Shown here: positions 33,969 through 44,111 of the stretch, one piece after another | Numbering within the stretch: the first letter of the stretch is position 1 | How the letters are laid out: the number at the start of each line of letters is the position of its first letter | Source of the DNA: B30-G6 sp963701385 | GTDB taxonomy: Bacteria; Desulfobacterota; Desulfobacteria; Desulfobacterales; B30-G6 | Length of the DNA stretch: 64,000 bases | Assembly: GCA_963701385.1 (NCBI GenBank) | Contig: CAVOZW010000009.1 | Location: 461,782-525,781, forward strand | Direction: 5' to 3' | Position numbers and translations under genes: made by a program | Notes under the pieces: model-generated | The model's input: the letters and a program-made list of their open reading frames with translations, nothing else | Told to the model about the DNA's origin: nothing | Databases searched by the model: none

Positions 33969-36041
33969 TTATTCTTGTTTGGCAGTGACCTCCGCTATGA
34001 TTTTATCGACCAGTTGCGTCGGGACTTCGTCATAGTGAGAAAATTCCATGGTGTAGATGCCGCGGCCACCGGTCATGGATCTCAAATCGGGGGCATAAGT
34101 GAGAAATTCGGACATGGGTACATTGGCATTGATGACCTGGTTTTTACCGGCAGTGTCCATACCGAGAACCCTGCCGCGCCGTCCGTTCAGATCGCCCATG
34201 ATATCGCCCATGTATTCATCGGGTGTGGTGATGGTCACTTTCATAATCGGTTCCAGCAGTATGGGGTTCGCACTTTCGGCGGCTTTTTTGTAGGCCAGCG
34301 ATCCGGCTATCTTGAAGGCCATTTCCGAAGAGTCGACGGCGTGAAACGAGCCGTCATTCAGGGTCACCCTGAAATCGACACACGGGAAACCGGCCAGGAT
34401 TCCTTTCTGGGAAGCTTCGATGATCCCTTTTTCCACGGCCGGAATATACTGTCTGGGAATGACACCCCCCACGACAGCGTCCACAAATTCAAATCCAGCC
34501 CCACTGGGCAGCGGCTCCATGTCTATCCAGCAATCACCATATTGACCATGCCCGCCGGACTGCTTTTTGTGTTTTCCCTGTGCCCGTGCTTTTTTCTTGA
34601 TGGTTTCTTTGTAGGGCACTTTGGGGGTGCTCAAATTCACTTCGACATTGTATTTTCTTCTAAGCTTTTCAATGGTGGCTTCGATGTGCACCTGTCCGGC
34701 ACCTGACAGGAGAATTTGATGGGTTTCCAGATTTCGATCGAGCTTCAAAGCAGGATCCTCTTCAAGCAGCTTGGAAATGGAACTGAAAATTTTATCTTCA
34801 TCCCCTTTGGATTTGGGTTGAAGCGCAAAGGAAATGAGTGTCGGCAGTGGTTCGGCACACTGGTAGCGTATTTTAGCGCCTTCATCACACAAAGTGTCTC
34901 CGGTGGTTGTCTCTTTCAGCTTTGCTACGGCAACAATGGCACCGGGGCCTGCGCCAGCGGCCGGTTTCTGTTCCTTGCCGAAAATGGTGAGCAACTGGTT
35001 GAATCGCTCTTTGACCTCCTTGGTTGAATTGTAGAAATTTCCTTCTGACCCCAGCGTTCCCGATATGACCTTGAAAATCGAAAGTCTTCCCGCATATGGA
35101 TCGGCGATGGTTTTTACCACCATTGCCGAAAAGGGTTCATTCGGGTCTGGCGAGCGTTCGATGGTGCTGCCATCTTTGGGGTCGATTCCTGTTTTGGGCT
35201 GATTTTCTTTTGGAGATGGCATGAGGCTGTTGATGCTGTCCATGAAGATATCGATACCGATATTCTTGACGGCAGCGCCGCACAGCACCGGCACAAATAC
35301 CCTTGAAAGGACGCCCTTCTTCAAGGCGCTTTTGATATCCTCATCGCTGAGTGTTTCCCCCTCCAGATAGCGTTCGATGAGGTCATCATCCGCCTCGGCG
35401 ACATCCTCGATCAGTTTTTCCTTTTCAGCGTCGACCTGGTCCTGCATGTCTGCTGGGATAGCACCCTTGGTAACTTTTCCTGCTTCGTCATAGGTATACG
35501 ATTTCATGCTGATGAGATCGACGATACCCTTGAAACCGTCTTCTTTGCCAATAGGAAGCTGAAGCGTAATTGGCTTCAAATCGAGACAGTCGGAGATATC
35601 CTGAAGCGTGCGGGAAAAATCGGCCCGCTCTCTGTCAAGTTTGTTGATAAAAATGAGGCAAGGCAGATTGAGATCAGTGGCAAAGTCCCACGCTTGTTCG
35701 GTTTGCACCTTTACACCGTCGACGGCATCGACCAAGAGAACCCCAGCATCTGCAGCCTGCATAGAGAGGATGGTGTCACTGAAAAAATTTTGGTCTCCGG
35801 GTGTGTCAATGAGATTGACGGTATGTTTTTTCCAGACATATTGACAGAAACCGCTACTGATGCTGGTATTCCTTTTGAGTTCTTCGGGCTCAAAATCCAT
35901 AACCGTATTACCATCTTCAACCCTTCCGATACGATTCGTGATGCCGGCCTTGAACAGTACGGCTTCTGCCAGAGATGTTTTACCGGCGCCCCCATGAGCC
36001 AATAAGGCGATGTTTCTCAATTCATCTAATGCTTCGCTCAT
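33969..36041 (-). CDS. Elongation factor G-like GTPase (EF-G paralogue)
   Basis: 690 residues with the five-domain layout of EF-G. G1 is AHGGAGKTSL, G3 DTPGDQNF and G4 NKLD. Two departures matter: the catalytic His of DTPGH is Asp, and switch I reads RNTSI instead of RGITI. Domain IV (KHKKQSGGHGQYGDCWIDMEPL) and domain V are complete. It stands alone, not in a str operon. It is therefore a second EF-G-type factor, perhaps for recycling, translocation under stress or another ribosomal step, and is not the main fusA. The ATG at 36041 is the only reasonable start. Confidence 0.9.
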   Translation of the reverse strand: MSEALDELRNIALLAHGGAGKTSLAEAVLFKAGITNRIGRVEDGNTVMDFEPEELKRNTSISSGFCQYVWKKHTVNLIDTPGDQNFFSDTILSMQAADAGVLLVDAVDGVKVQTEQAWDFATDLNLPCLIFINKLDRERADFSRTLQDISDCLDLKPITLQLPIGKEDGFKGIVDLISMKSYTYDEAGKVTKGAIPADMQDQVDAEKEKLIEDVAEADDDLIERYLEGETLSDEDIKSALKKGVLSRVFVPVLCGAAVKNIGIDIFMDSINSLMPSPKENQPKTGIDPKDGSTIERSPDPNEPFSAMVVKTIADPYAGRLSIFKVISGTLGSEGNFYNSTKEVKERFNQLLTIFGKEQKPAAGAGPGAIVAVAKLKETTTGDTLCDEGAKIRYQCAEPLPTLISFALQPKSKGDEDKIFSSISKLLEEDPALKLDRNLETHQILLSGAGQVHIEATIEKLRRKYNVEVNLSTPKVPYKETIKKKARAQGKHKKQSGGHGQYGDCWIDMEPLPSGAGFEFVDAVVGGVIPRQYIPAVEKGIIEASQKGILAGFPCVDFRVTLNDGSFHAVDSSEMAFKIAGSLAYKKAAESANPILLEPIMKVTITTPDEYMGDIMGDLNGRRGRVLGMDTAGKNQVINANVPMSEFLTYAPDLRSMTGGRGIYTMEFSHYDEVPTQLVDKIIAEVTAKQE

Positions 36042-36178
36042 CTATGTATGCTCCTCTCTAAATAAAATCGTGTAATTAGAAAAAATCTAAAAAGAAAATC
36101 ATTATATGGTATGGAGGGAAAAATCAAGTGGTACCCTGAAAAAACGACCCCTTTGTGTCGTTCCGGAAATGCGATTTT

Positions 36179-36967
36179 TTAAATCGTTTTATTGAAATGA
36201 CATAAAAATTCTTTGTTTCCCTTGGTTCCGGTAATAGGGGAGGGGATGATGTCATGAACCCGGAACCCGCTGGTTTCGAAAAATTGCGCTAAAGATTGCG
36301 TTATCTCCCCATGCAGGGCGCTATTTTTTACGATGCCGCCCTTGCCCAGACGGTCTCTGCCCACCTCAAACTGAGGTTTGATGAGGGCAATCACGATTGC
36401 ATCGGTCTTGAGAAACTTTCGAGCAGCCGGTACGACAATTTTTAAAGAGATAAAAGAGACATCGATGACGGCGAGATCGACTGGCAAGGGAACTTTTTCA
36501 AGCGTCAGGTAGCGGATGTTGGTTCTTTCCAGAATGGTTACCCTGGGGTCCTGGCGCAGTTTCCAGGCAATTTGTCCGTACCCGACATCGACTGCGGTCA
36601 CATGTGCTGCCCCATGCTGAAGCAGACAGTCCGTGAAACCGCCGGTGGAGGCACCGATATCCATGCAGCGCCGGCCGGCAGCATCTATCTGGAATTGTTT
36701 TAGGGCTTCCGCCAGTTTGATGCCGCCGCGACTGACGTAAGGCATGTCGGTCCCTCTGATGATGATATCGTCGTGCTCGGAAATCCGCAGTCCAGGTTTG
36801 GTCATGGGTTCCCGGTTAACGAGTACTTTGCCTGCCAGAATGAGTGCCTGGGCGCGCTGCCGGGTGGGTGCGAGTTTTTTGGCGAGCAGGGCGGCATCGA
36901 GTCTTGTTTTGAGTTGAGCCATTAAATTGAAATATAAGCCATAATTTGTTAGCGGCTTAGCACTCAT
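36179..36967 (-). CDS. tlyA: TlyA-family rRNA 2'-O-methyltransferase
   Basis: 262 residues. An N-terminal S4 RNA-binding domain (RQRAQALILAGKVLVNREPMTKPG) is followed by an FtsJ-like fold with the SAM site CMDIGASTGGFTDCLL, VTAVDVGYGQ, DLAVIDVSFISL and ALIKPQFEVG. TlyA proteins methylate riboses in rRNA, sometimes annotated as hemolysins. The ATG at 36967 overlaps the dxs stop by ATGA, which suggests coupling; an internal ATG at 36922 gives a more usual N-terminus. Confidence 0.92.
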   Translation of the reverse strand: MSAKPLTNYGLYFNLMAQLKTRLDAALLAKKLAPTRQRAQALILAGKVLVNREPMTKPGLRISEHDDIIIRGTDMPYVSRGGIKLAEALKQFQIDAAGRRCMDIGASTGGFTDCLLQHGAAHVTAVDVGYGQIAWKLRQDPRVTILERTNIRYLTLEKVPLPVDLAVIDVSFISLKIVVPAARKFLKTDAIVIALIKPQFEVGRDRLGKGGIVKNSALHGEITQSLAQFFETSGFRVHDIIPSPITGTKGNKEFLCHFNKTI

Positions 36968-38847
36968 TTAGTGCTTATTAATTCCCTGGCAGCTTTGACG
37001 ATGGCGGCCGCGTCAACACCATACACAGACCGTAATTGCTGTTGGGGGCCGTGTTCCACAAAGGTGTCTGCGATGCCGATCCGTTTGAGCCGGACATCGA
37101 TGATGTCCTGATTGTTCAAGCATTCGAGAACGGCGCTGCCAAAACCGCCATGCAGCACATTTTCTTCAACGGTAATGATTTTTTTGATGCGCCTGGCGAG
37201 ATCGGCTATCAATTCCGTGTCCAATGGTTTGATGAAGCGGCAGTTGACCACCGTGGCATTGATGCCTTCAGCCCGCAGTTGTTCATGGGCTGACAGTGAT
37301 TCCTGGACGCTGCTGCCCACGGCAAGGATCAACAGGTCGTTCCCTTGCGTCAGAACCTCGCCTTTACCGATGGGCAGCTTAACAAGGGGCGCGGCAAGCG
37401 ATACGCCCACACCGGTTCCACGGGGATAGCGCAGCGCGATGGGTCCATCATGGGATATCGCTGTCTTGAGCATATGCCTGAGCTCGTCTTCGTCCTTGGG
37501 CGCCATGACAACCATGTTGGGCAAACACCGTAGATAGGAATAATCGAAAAGACCCTGGTGGGTGGGGCCGTCCTCCCCCACGATACCGCCTCTGTCGATG
37601 GCAAACACCACGGGAAGGGATTCCAGGCAAACGTCATGCATCACCTGATCGAAGGCCCGCTGCAGGAATGTGGAGTATATGGCTACCACCGGTTTGAACC
37701 CTTCGGTTGCCAGTCCGGCAGCGAACGTGACGCCATGCTGTTCGGCAATGCCCACGTCAAAGAATCGATCCGGAAATTTTTCTGAGAATGCAGTCAGACC
37801 GGTCCCTTCCGGCATGGCCGCCGTGACAGCCAGGACATTTTCGTCCAATTCTGCCAGCGTCAGCATGGTTTGGCTGAAAACGTCCGTATAGGAGGGTATT
37901 TCGTTGTCTGACAGGGCACAGGTGCCGGTCTTGACATCAAAGCTGCTGCATCCATGAAAATAAATGGGGTTTTTTTCGGCCGGCAGATAGCCCTTGCCTT
38001 TGGTCGTTACCACATGCAGCAGGACCGGCTCGTCACGGAAGCGTATGTTGTCCAGAATATCGATCAAGTGATCGATGTTGTGGCCGTTAATGGGGCCAAA
38101 ATATTCGAAATTGAAAGCTTCGAAGAGCATGCCGGGGGTTACAAAGGTCTTGAAGGAATCCTCGGAACGCTTGGCAAATCGATAAATATCGTCGCCAACC
38201 CGGGGCAGTGATTTCAAAAAGGTACCGAAGTCTTTGCGCCAGTCCTGCAAACGTTTGCCGGAAAAGGTTCTGCTCAGAAGGGAGGAGAGGGCACCCACAT
38301 TCTTGGATATGGACATCTCGTTGTCGTTCAGGATCACGATCAAGTCTTTGTCTTTGTGTGATCCACCGGTCTGATTCAAGGCTTCATAAGCCAGGCCTGC
38401 GGTCATGGACCCGTCGCCGATGACGGCAATCACTTTTGATTTTTCCTTTTTAAGATGTTTGGCAGTCACGATGCCCAGGCCCGCCGAGATGGAAGTGCTG
38501 CTATGGCCGGTGGTAAAGCTGTCGTAGGGGCTTTCGTTTTTTCGGGTAAATCCCGAAAGACCGCCGAACTGTCGAATCGTTTCGAATCGGTCGTTTCGTC
38601 CCGTGATGATTTTATGCGCATAGGCCTGGTGCCCGACATCCCAGATGATTTTATCGTTGGGTGTGTCAAATACGTAATGGAGGGCGATGGTCAGCTCAAC
38701 AGCCCCCAGACTGGAGGCGAGGTGACCCCCTTTTTGGGATATGACCTCGACGATTCGTTTACGGATTTCGCCTGACAATAGCTTTAATTTATTTCGGGAA
38801 AGATTTTTCAAATCAGAAGGGTACGATATATTGTCGAGTAAATTCAA
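36964..38847 (-). CDS. dxs: 1-deoxy-D-xylulose-5-phosphate synthase
   Basis: Thiamine-diphosphate enzyme that starts the MEP pathway by joining pyruvate and glyceraldehyde 3-phosphate. 627 residues, full length. TPP motif GDGSMTAGLAYEALNQTGG to LNDN, the transketolase Pyr domain DRGGIVGEDGPTHQG, and IAEQHGVTFAAGLA are all present, as is the C-terminal domain (FGSAVLECLN). It lies 50 bp after ispA and overlaps tlyA by 4 bp, forming an isoprenoid operon in the order xseA-xseB-ispA-dxs-tlyA. Confidence 0.96.
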   Translation of the reverse strand: MNLLDNISYPSDLKNLSRNKLKLLSGEIRKRIVEVISQKGGHLASSLGAVELTIALHYVFDTPNDKIIWDVGHQAYAHKIITGRNDRFETIRQFGGLSGFTRKNESPYDSFTTGHSSTSISAGLGIVTAKHLKKEKSKVIAVIGDGSMTAGLAYEALNQTGGSHKDKDLIVILNDNEMSISKNVGALSSLLSRTFSGKRLQDWRKDFGTFLKSLPRVGDDIYRFAKRSEDSFKTFVTPGMLFEAFNFEYFGPINGHNIDHLIDILDNIRFRDEPVLLHVVTTKGKGYLPAEKNPIYFHGCSSFDVKTGTCALSDNEIPSYTDVFSQTMLTLAELDENVLAVTAAMPEGTGLTAFSEKFPDRFFDVGIAEQHGVTFAAGLATEGFKPVVAIYSTFLQRAFDQVMHDVCLESLPVVFAIDRGGIVGEDGPTHQGLFDYSYLRCLPNMVVMAPKDEDELRHMLKTAISHDGPIALRYPRGTGVGVSLAAPLVKLPIGKGEVLTQGNDLLILAVGSSVQESLSAHEQLRAEGINATVVNCRFIKPLDTELIADLARRIKKIITVEENVLHGGFGSAVLECLNNQDIIDVRLKRIGIADTFVEHGPQQQLRSVYGVDAAAIVKAARELISTK

Positions 38848-38897
38848 GGGGCTTATCTCTCCTTATTCAGAAATCGATGCCGGGCCCTGGCTGTTTA

Positions 38898-39789
38898 TTA
38901 GTGGTTTCGGTCAACGATGTAACGGGCGATGGCGCGCAGCGGGTCTGCCTTGTTATCAAAAAGCGCCAAAGCTTTCAAGGCAGATTGAACGAGATTTTCG
39001 GCAAATGCGGCGGTCTTTGCCATTCCCATGAGCCCCGGGAAGGTGTTTTTGCCTCTAACCGTATCGGTTCCAACGGCTTTGCCCAGTTTGGCGGGGTCTC
39101 CTGAAATATTCAGCATGTCGTCGATGACCTGGAATGCCAGGCCGATGTGTCGTGCGTAGGAACGCAGGGAGGCCATTTTTTCCTGGTCATGGTTGCCAAA
39201 CAGTGCGCCAACAACCACAGAAGCTTCAATGAGGGCGCCGGTTTTGAGCGCGTGCATGGTCATGAGTTCATCGAGGTTTAGTTGGTTGCCCTCGGCACAC
39301 ATATCCTGCATCTGGCCCTGGATCATGCCCTGGTTTCCGGCTGCTTTTGCCAACACCTGCATAATTTTCAGGTGTCGGGCCAAATTTATTTTGGTGCTAT
39401 TTTCTGTTGAAGCCAATATTTCAAAGGCCAATGTCAGCAGGGCGTCACCGGTTAAGATGGCGGTGGCTTCGTCATATTGAATATGGGCGGTGGGTTTGCC
39501 GCGACGGAGCGTGTCGTTGTCCATGGCAGGCAGATCATCATGAATCAACGAGTACGTGTGAATCATCTCGATGGCACAGGCGGACGTCAATACCTCCGAT
39601 ACCTGAGCATGGGTGGCTTGAGCGGCAGCGATAGCCAGAATAGGGCGGATTCTTTTGCCGCCGGCTGACAAGGTATACAACATGGCCTGTTCAATGCGTG
39701 TCGAAGGCGTTGCGGCTTTTCAATAAATAAATGAGCTTTTCATTAATAAGCTTCTGATATGTAATTAAATAATTATTTAAATCAAACAT
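38898..39789 (-). CDS. ispA: Short-chain polyprenyl diphosphate synthase (geranyl/farnesyl), one frameshift as read
   Basis: The direct open frame begins only at 39683, but the N-terminus is recoverable. From the ATG at 39789 the frame reads MFDLNNYLITYQKLINEKL, the normal IspA start, five bases after the xseB stop. It shifts in the AAAA run at 39717-39720: with one A fewer it continues LKAATPSTRIEQAMLYTLS and GGKRIRPIL. The first aspartate motif is HDDLPAMDND; the second reads DDMLN, where IspA usually has DDxxD. The intact protein would be about 296 residues. A homopolymer error is the simplest explanation. Confidence 0.88.
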
Positions 39790-39793
39790 CGGG

Positions 39794-40036
39794 TCAGTCT
39801 TCGAATTCGGATGCGTCCGTGGGGAAGGGTTTTTCGGACAGCGTGCCGTCTGATTCTCGAATCAGTACCGAGATTTTCTTTTCGGTCTCATCCAACATTT
39901 TCGAACAGCGCTTGGAAAGGTTCATCCCTTCTTCAAAGCGATGAATGGCCTTTTCGAGGGGTAAATCGCCTGATTCGAGTTCCTGGACGATTTCTTCCAA
40001 CTGTTGGATGGATTTTTCGAATGTTTGTTTGGGCAT
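39794..40036 (-). CDS. xseB: Exodeoxyribonuclease VII small subunit
   Basis: 80 residues. TFEKSIQQLEEIVQELESGD then LPLEKAIHRFEEGMNLSKRC is the diagnostic XseB pattern of two helices. It binds the large subunit encoded 20 bp upstream. The C-terminal tail is acidic. Confidence 0.93.
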   Translation of the reverse strand: MPKQTFEKSIQQLEEIVQELESGDLPLEKAIHRFEEGMNLSKRCSKMLDETEKKISVLIRESDGTLSEKPFPTDASEFED

Positions 40037-40056
40037 TTTGGTATTTCCTTGTGGTT

Positions 40057-41430
40057 TTACGTTTTAGGTTTTTGGACACCTGCACGGCCGGTCACGGTGG
40101 CTTTTAGTGATCCGGAACCAAGCAGAATCTCTAACCGATCCCCGCTTGAGACACTCGCGGCATTGCGAATCACCTGGGAACCGGGGAGGGATCGGGTGAT
40201 GCTGTAACCCCTTTCAAGTACAGCCATGGGGCTCAAGGCTGTCAATCTGGACCTGCTTGTGTGCAGTTGGTTTCTTTTTTTATCGATATAATAACTTATT
40301 GAATACAATATATTATGATATATTTTATCATGTTTTGATTTAAGATAAGGCAGGCTGGCGGCCGGTGAAAGCGTCTGAAGTTTTTCCAGCCGCCAATGGA
40401 GGCGTTCCTGACGTTGTTGAATATCCTGGCTAAATACCCGGATCAAGCGACCGGTGAAATCATCCGTCCTGAGTCTTAACTCTTGAATTCGTCGTTTGGG
40501 ATCGACGAGACGTCTGGAAAACTCATTTAGATATGTTTTCAGGAAACGCAAATAATTCGAAAAGGCGCTCACCAGGTTTCTTTGGCGTTCTGAACACTGT
40601 CGTTGCAGATCGGTTTTCAATGGAACAACCATTTCGGCTGCCGCCGATGGTGTTGGCACGCGCAAATCCGCGACAAAATCCGCCAGCGTAAAATCGGTTT
40701 CATGACCGATGGCTGAAATAATCGGTATCTTGGAGGCAAAGATCTCTCTGGCAAGAGCTTCGCTGTTAAAAGCTTGCAGATCTTCGAGAGATCCGCCACC
40801 CCTTGCAAGAATGGCCACATCCGCATCGTGACGCTGGTTCAGTAGTCGTATGGCCGCAATCAGCTCTTTTTCCGCATCCTCTCCCTGGACCTTGGCAGGC
40901 AATACGTCGAGCGGAATGTTGGCAAAACGACGGTTTAAGACGCGCAGTATATCGTGAATGACCGAGCCGGTCAATGACGTTATCACACCGATTTTATTTG
41001 GTAAATATGGAATGGGCAACTTATGTTCATCGTCAAATAACCCTTCGGCAGCCAATTTCTGTTTGAGCTGCTCGAACGCGACCTGCAATGCGCCGACACC
41101 ACTGGGCTCCATATATTCCAGAATGATCTGGTAGGTCCCTCTGGGCTCGTACAGACTTATTCGTCCAATCCCGTTTATCTGCATGCCGTCTTCTAATTTA
41201 AATTTTAACTGATTGTTCTGCCCACGAAACATCACGGCATTGATCTGAGACCGTGAATCCTTGAGCGAAAAGTAGAAGTGGCCTGAAACGGGGACGCGAA
41301 AATTGGAAATCTCACCGGTAATCCAGATAAACGGGAATTGCGCTTCCAGATGAGACTTGATTTGCGACGTCAGTTCTGAAACCGTTAGAACCCGTCTTTG
41401 GCTAGGAAAGCGCCTGTGCTTGATATTCAT
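40057..41430 (-). CDS. xseA: Exodeoxyribonuclease VII large subunit
   Basis: 457 residues. The N-terminal OB-fold DNA-binding domain (VSELTSQIKSHLEAQFPFIW, GHFYFSLKDSRSQINAVMF) is followed by the catalytic core (GVITSLTGSVIHDILRVLNRR, ILARGGGSLEDLQAFNSE, AIGHETDFTLADFVADLRVPTPSAAAE) and a coiled-coil C-terminus. With XseB it degrades single-stranded DNA to oligonucleotides. First gene of the isoprenoid operon. Confidence 0.96.
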   Translation of the reverse strand: MNIKHRRFPSQRRVLTVSELTSQIKSHLEAQFPFIWITGEISNFRVPVSGHFYFSLKDSRSQINAVMFRGQNNQLKFKLEDGMQINGIGRISLYEPRGTYQIILEYMEPSGVGALQVAFEQLKQKLAAEGLFDDEHKLPIPYLPNKIGVITSLTGSVIHDILRVLNRRFANIPLDVLPAKVQGEDAEKELIAAIRLLNQRHDADVAILARGGGSLEDLQAFNSEALAREIFASKIPIISAIGHETDFTLADFVADLRVPTPSAAAEMVVPLKTDLQRQCSERQRNLVSAFSNYLRFLKTYLNEFSRRLVDPKRRIQELRLRTDDFTGRLIRVFSQDIQQRQERLHWRLEKLQTLSPAASLPYLKSKHDKIYHNILYSISYYIDKKRNQLHTSRSRLTALSPMAVLERGYSITRSLPGSQVIRNAASVSSGDRLEILLGSGSLKATVTGRAGVQKPKT

Positions 41431-41516
41431 TCATTTTGATTGAAACTGATTCTATCCGATATTGACTACTATAACGTCTGATAAGGTATATTATGTAAAC
41501 TTTAAGAAAAGTCCTT

Positions 41517-41789
41517 TTATTTTTCGTCGCCATACTTGAACAGCACTTCCCTCAATGCCGGCATGAGATAGATGCTCTCATGCGGCAGCGTGCTGAGAAA
41601 GGATGCCAAAAGATCGATCTTTCTATGGATGTTCAATTGACTGTCGATGATAAACCGTTTCTGACCTTTCACGATACAGAAACCGGATGTGGCCTTGATA
41701 TTCGATTTCTGCAAATTCTGTTCGGAGACGGAAATATCGAATTTTTCCGCCACCTCGATCAACTCGTTATAAATTTGATTTGGTTTCAT
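41517..41789 (-). CDS. Conserved hypothetical protein
   Basis: 90 residues from the ATG at 41789 (longer frames reach 41861 without a good start). The sequence is soluble, MKPNQIYNELIEVAEKFDIS then TSGFCIVKGQKRFIIDSQLN and IHRKIDLLASFLSTLPHESI. The look is of a small conserved protein of delta-lineage genomes, but I recognise no motif or function. It is divergent from the BI-1-like gene. Confidence 0.6.
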   Translation of the reverse strand: MKPNQIYNELIEVAEKFDISVSEQNLQKSNIKATSGFCIVKGQKRFIIDSQLNIHRKIDLLASFLSTLPHESIYLMPALREVLFKYGDEK

Positions 41790-41893
41790 TTCAGGTTGAA
41801 AAACCCATTGGCGTGTTATACTATATGCCATTAGCGTATATGTGCAATGCACAAGCAACACAAAAAATTAAAACACGGATAAGGAGAACAACC

Positions 41894-42595
41894 ATGAAAT
41901 CAGTTGCGCTGTCAAACACCCAAACTCAGTTATTGGTAAACACTTTTCTTCGAAGCGTTTACAACTGGATGGCCATCGGTCTGGCATTAACCGGGTTTGT
42001 TGCCTATTATGTGGCCAATACAGCTTCGATTCAACAGCTGATATTCGGTAACCGAATCATCTTTTACGGTCTCATTATCGGCGAGCTGGGTCTTGTCTTC
42101 TACCTGAGCGCAAGGGTTCAAAAAATGCAAGCCTCCACGGCCACGGCACTGTTCGTCCTGTATGCCGCACTGAACGGCGCTACGCTATCGATTGTATTCC
42201 TAGTATACACGGCGTCTTCGATTACTTCCACATTTTTCATTTGTGCAGCTACTTTTGTGGCCTTCAGCATCTACGGAATGACCACCAAACGCGACTTGAC
42301 ATCTCTGGGCGGCTTTCTGACCATGGGCTTGATCGGGATCATCATCGCCTCGGTCGTCAACATGTTTGTTCGAAGTTCCGGCATGAGCCTGGTCATCAGC
42401 TACATCGGTGTCTTGGTATTCGTGGGTTTGACGGCCTATGATACCCAGAAACTCAAAACCATGGCCCTTACGCAGCCTGCGGATGTCGGGGCCGGCGTTG
42501 TCAGAAAAGGGGCGATTATGGGCGCCTTGACACTCTATTTGGACTTTATCAACTTGTTTCTGATGCTGCTGCGGATACTAGGCAACCGCCGATAA
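41894..42595 (+). CDS. Bax inhibitor-1 (YccA/YbhL) family membrane protein
   Basis: 233 residues with seven membrane helices. N-terminal FLRSVYNWMAIGLALTGFVAYYV, then LGLVFYLSARVQ and the C-terminal pair GVLVFVGLTAYDTQKLK, which contains the family's Asp, and GALTLYLDFINLFLMLLRILG are diagnostic. Bacterial members are calcium-leak channels or FtsH modulators. The ATG at 41894 follows AAGGAGA. A terminator follows. Confidence 0.92.
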   Translation: MKSVALSNTQTQLLVNTFLRSVYNWMAIGLALTGFVAYYVANTASIQQLIFGNRIIFYGLIIGELGLVFYLSARVQKMQASTATALFVLYAALNGATLSIVFLVYTASSITSTFFICAATFVAFSIYGMTTKRDLTSLGGFLTMGLIGIIIASVVNMFVRSSGMSLVISYIGVLVFVGLTAYDTQKLKTMALTQPADVGAGVVRKGAIMGALTLYLDFINLFLMLLRILGNRR

Positions 42596-42630
42596 TTTCG
42601 CCAAGCGAATCGCGATAGTGGTACAAAAAT

Positions 42631-42664
42631 GCCCCTGTGTTCAATCAAACACAGGGGCTTTTTT
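42631..42664. terminator. Bidirectional terminator between the BI-1-like gene and glmM
   Basis: GCCCCTGTGTT and AACACAGGGGC pair around a short loop at 42631-42658 with an A-run before and TTTTTT after. Convergent genes on both sides use it. Confidence 0.88.
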
Positions 42665-42689
42665 ATCGCCTATTTCTTTGCGTACAATA

Positions 42690-44032
42690 TCAGTCTAATT
42701 GACTGCAAAACCGGACGGCCTCCGCTTCGCTTGCCGCTTCCACCATGACCCGGCACATGGCTTGTGTCCCTGAATAGCGAACGAGCACCCTGCCGCCGGC
42801 TCCGAGCTGTTTTTCGATTGCGTTGATGGCTTCGGGCAGACCCTTGATATCGCTGATGAGCGGCTTGGCTTCCACGGCTATATTCATCAATTTCTGGGGG
42901 AAAACCTTCATGACTTCAGCAAGTCGTGAAGCAAGCGCTTGTTCGGAGACCAGCACACGCATAAACTGAAGTGCGGCCAGCAAACCATCTCCGGTGGTAT
43001 GGGTATCCAGAAAAATGATATGACCGGAATCCTCGCCCCCGATAACCGCGCCGGATGCAAGCATCTGCTGCATGACATAGCGGTCCCCCACCGCTGATTT
43101 CAGATGCGTGACCCGCATATCAGCCAAGGCCTTGCCGAGCCCCATATTGCTCATCACCGTGGTGACAACGGTTTGATTTTTCAGCAGCTGGTGTTGATGA
43201 TAAAACCGTGCAAAAACGGCAATGAGCTGATCGCCCGTAAGAACCTGGCCGGTTTCATCGACGGCAACCAGTCGATCCCCATCCCCATCGAATGCGAATC
43301 CCATGTCGCAACGGGATGCCAAAACTTTTTTGGCGAGGGTTTCAGGATGCTGAGATCCACAGGCATCGTTGATATTGACGCCGTCCGGGGTTATGGAGAG
43401 GGGGACGACCTCGACTTCCAGCCGAGAAAAGAGATCCGGAGCGATGATGCTGGTGGCACCGTTGGAACAGTCCAAGGCAACTTTCATTCCCTTCAGACCG
43501 GTCTTGATGTCCTGCAGGTAGTTTGCTCAAAAGAAAGTCCCTGTAAATTGTGCCGGCATTCGGCACCGGATAAACCTCTCCTATGGCTTCATCCCCTATG
43601 ATTGCGGGTGGCTTGGTGTCATCGAGGATCCACTGTTCCAGGTGTTTTTCAGTGGTGTCGCTGAGCTTGAATCCCCTTCTGTCGAAAAACTTGATCCCAT
43701 TGTCGTAAAACGGGATTGTGGGATGCCGACACGACGATTCCGGCATTCGCTGACAGATGGGCGGTGAGATGGGCCACACCCGGTGTCGGCAAAACGCCGG
43801 CCAGATAGGCATGCGCACCCATGGAACACAACCCGGACACCAGGGCGGATTCAATCATGCCACCCGAAAGCCGGGTATCCCTTCCGATGACGATCTTGGC
43901 GCCTTTGGGGGAAGTCTTGTTGTCCCGAAAACATACAGCCGCTGCCTTCCCTATCCTCAAGGCCATCTCGGGGGTTATGGGATATTGGTTGACCCTTCCC
44001 CGAATGCCGTCCGTACCGAACAGTTTACCCAT
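42690..44032 (-). CDS. glmM: Phosphoglucosamine mutase, two frameshifts as read
   Basis: Converts glucosamine 6-phosphate to glucosamine 1-phosphate for UDP-GlcNAc. The ATG at 44032 has GGAG upstream; MGKLFGTDGIRGRVNQYPIT is the family start. The active-site motif SASHNP has its phospho-serine at about residue 104. The frame breaks at the CCC run (43712-43714): one C fewer gives NPFYDNGIKFFDRRG. A second break near 43527-43530 leads into YLQDIKTGLKGMKVALD, with DGDGDR and the C-terminal RYSGTQAMCRVMVEA. Being essential, the breaks are probably read errors. Confidence 0.9.
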
Positions 44033-44111
44033 AAAAATTTCTCCGAAAATTTTATCTGGCGGCTATGGCCGCGAATATATGATGAATAATTCGATGTTCA
44101 TTTGTTGATTT

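Noticed and set aside
33900..34706. 268-residue plus-strand frame
   Set aside because: It lies wholly opposite the EF-G-like gene, has no recognizable domain and starts inside the bidirectional terminator; it is an antisense shadow.
33969..36041. Main elongation factor G (fusA)
   Set aside because: The DTPGH histidine and RGITI switch are changed and the gene is not in a str-type operon.
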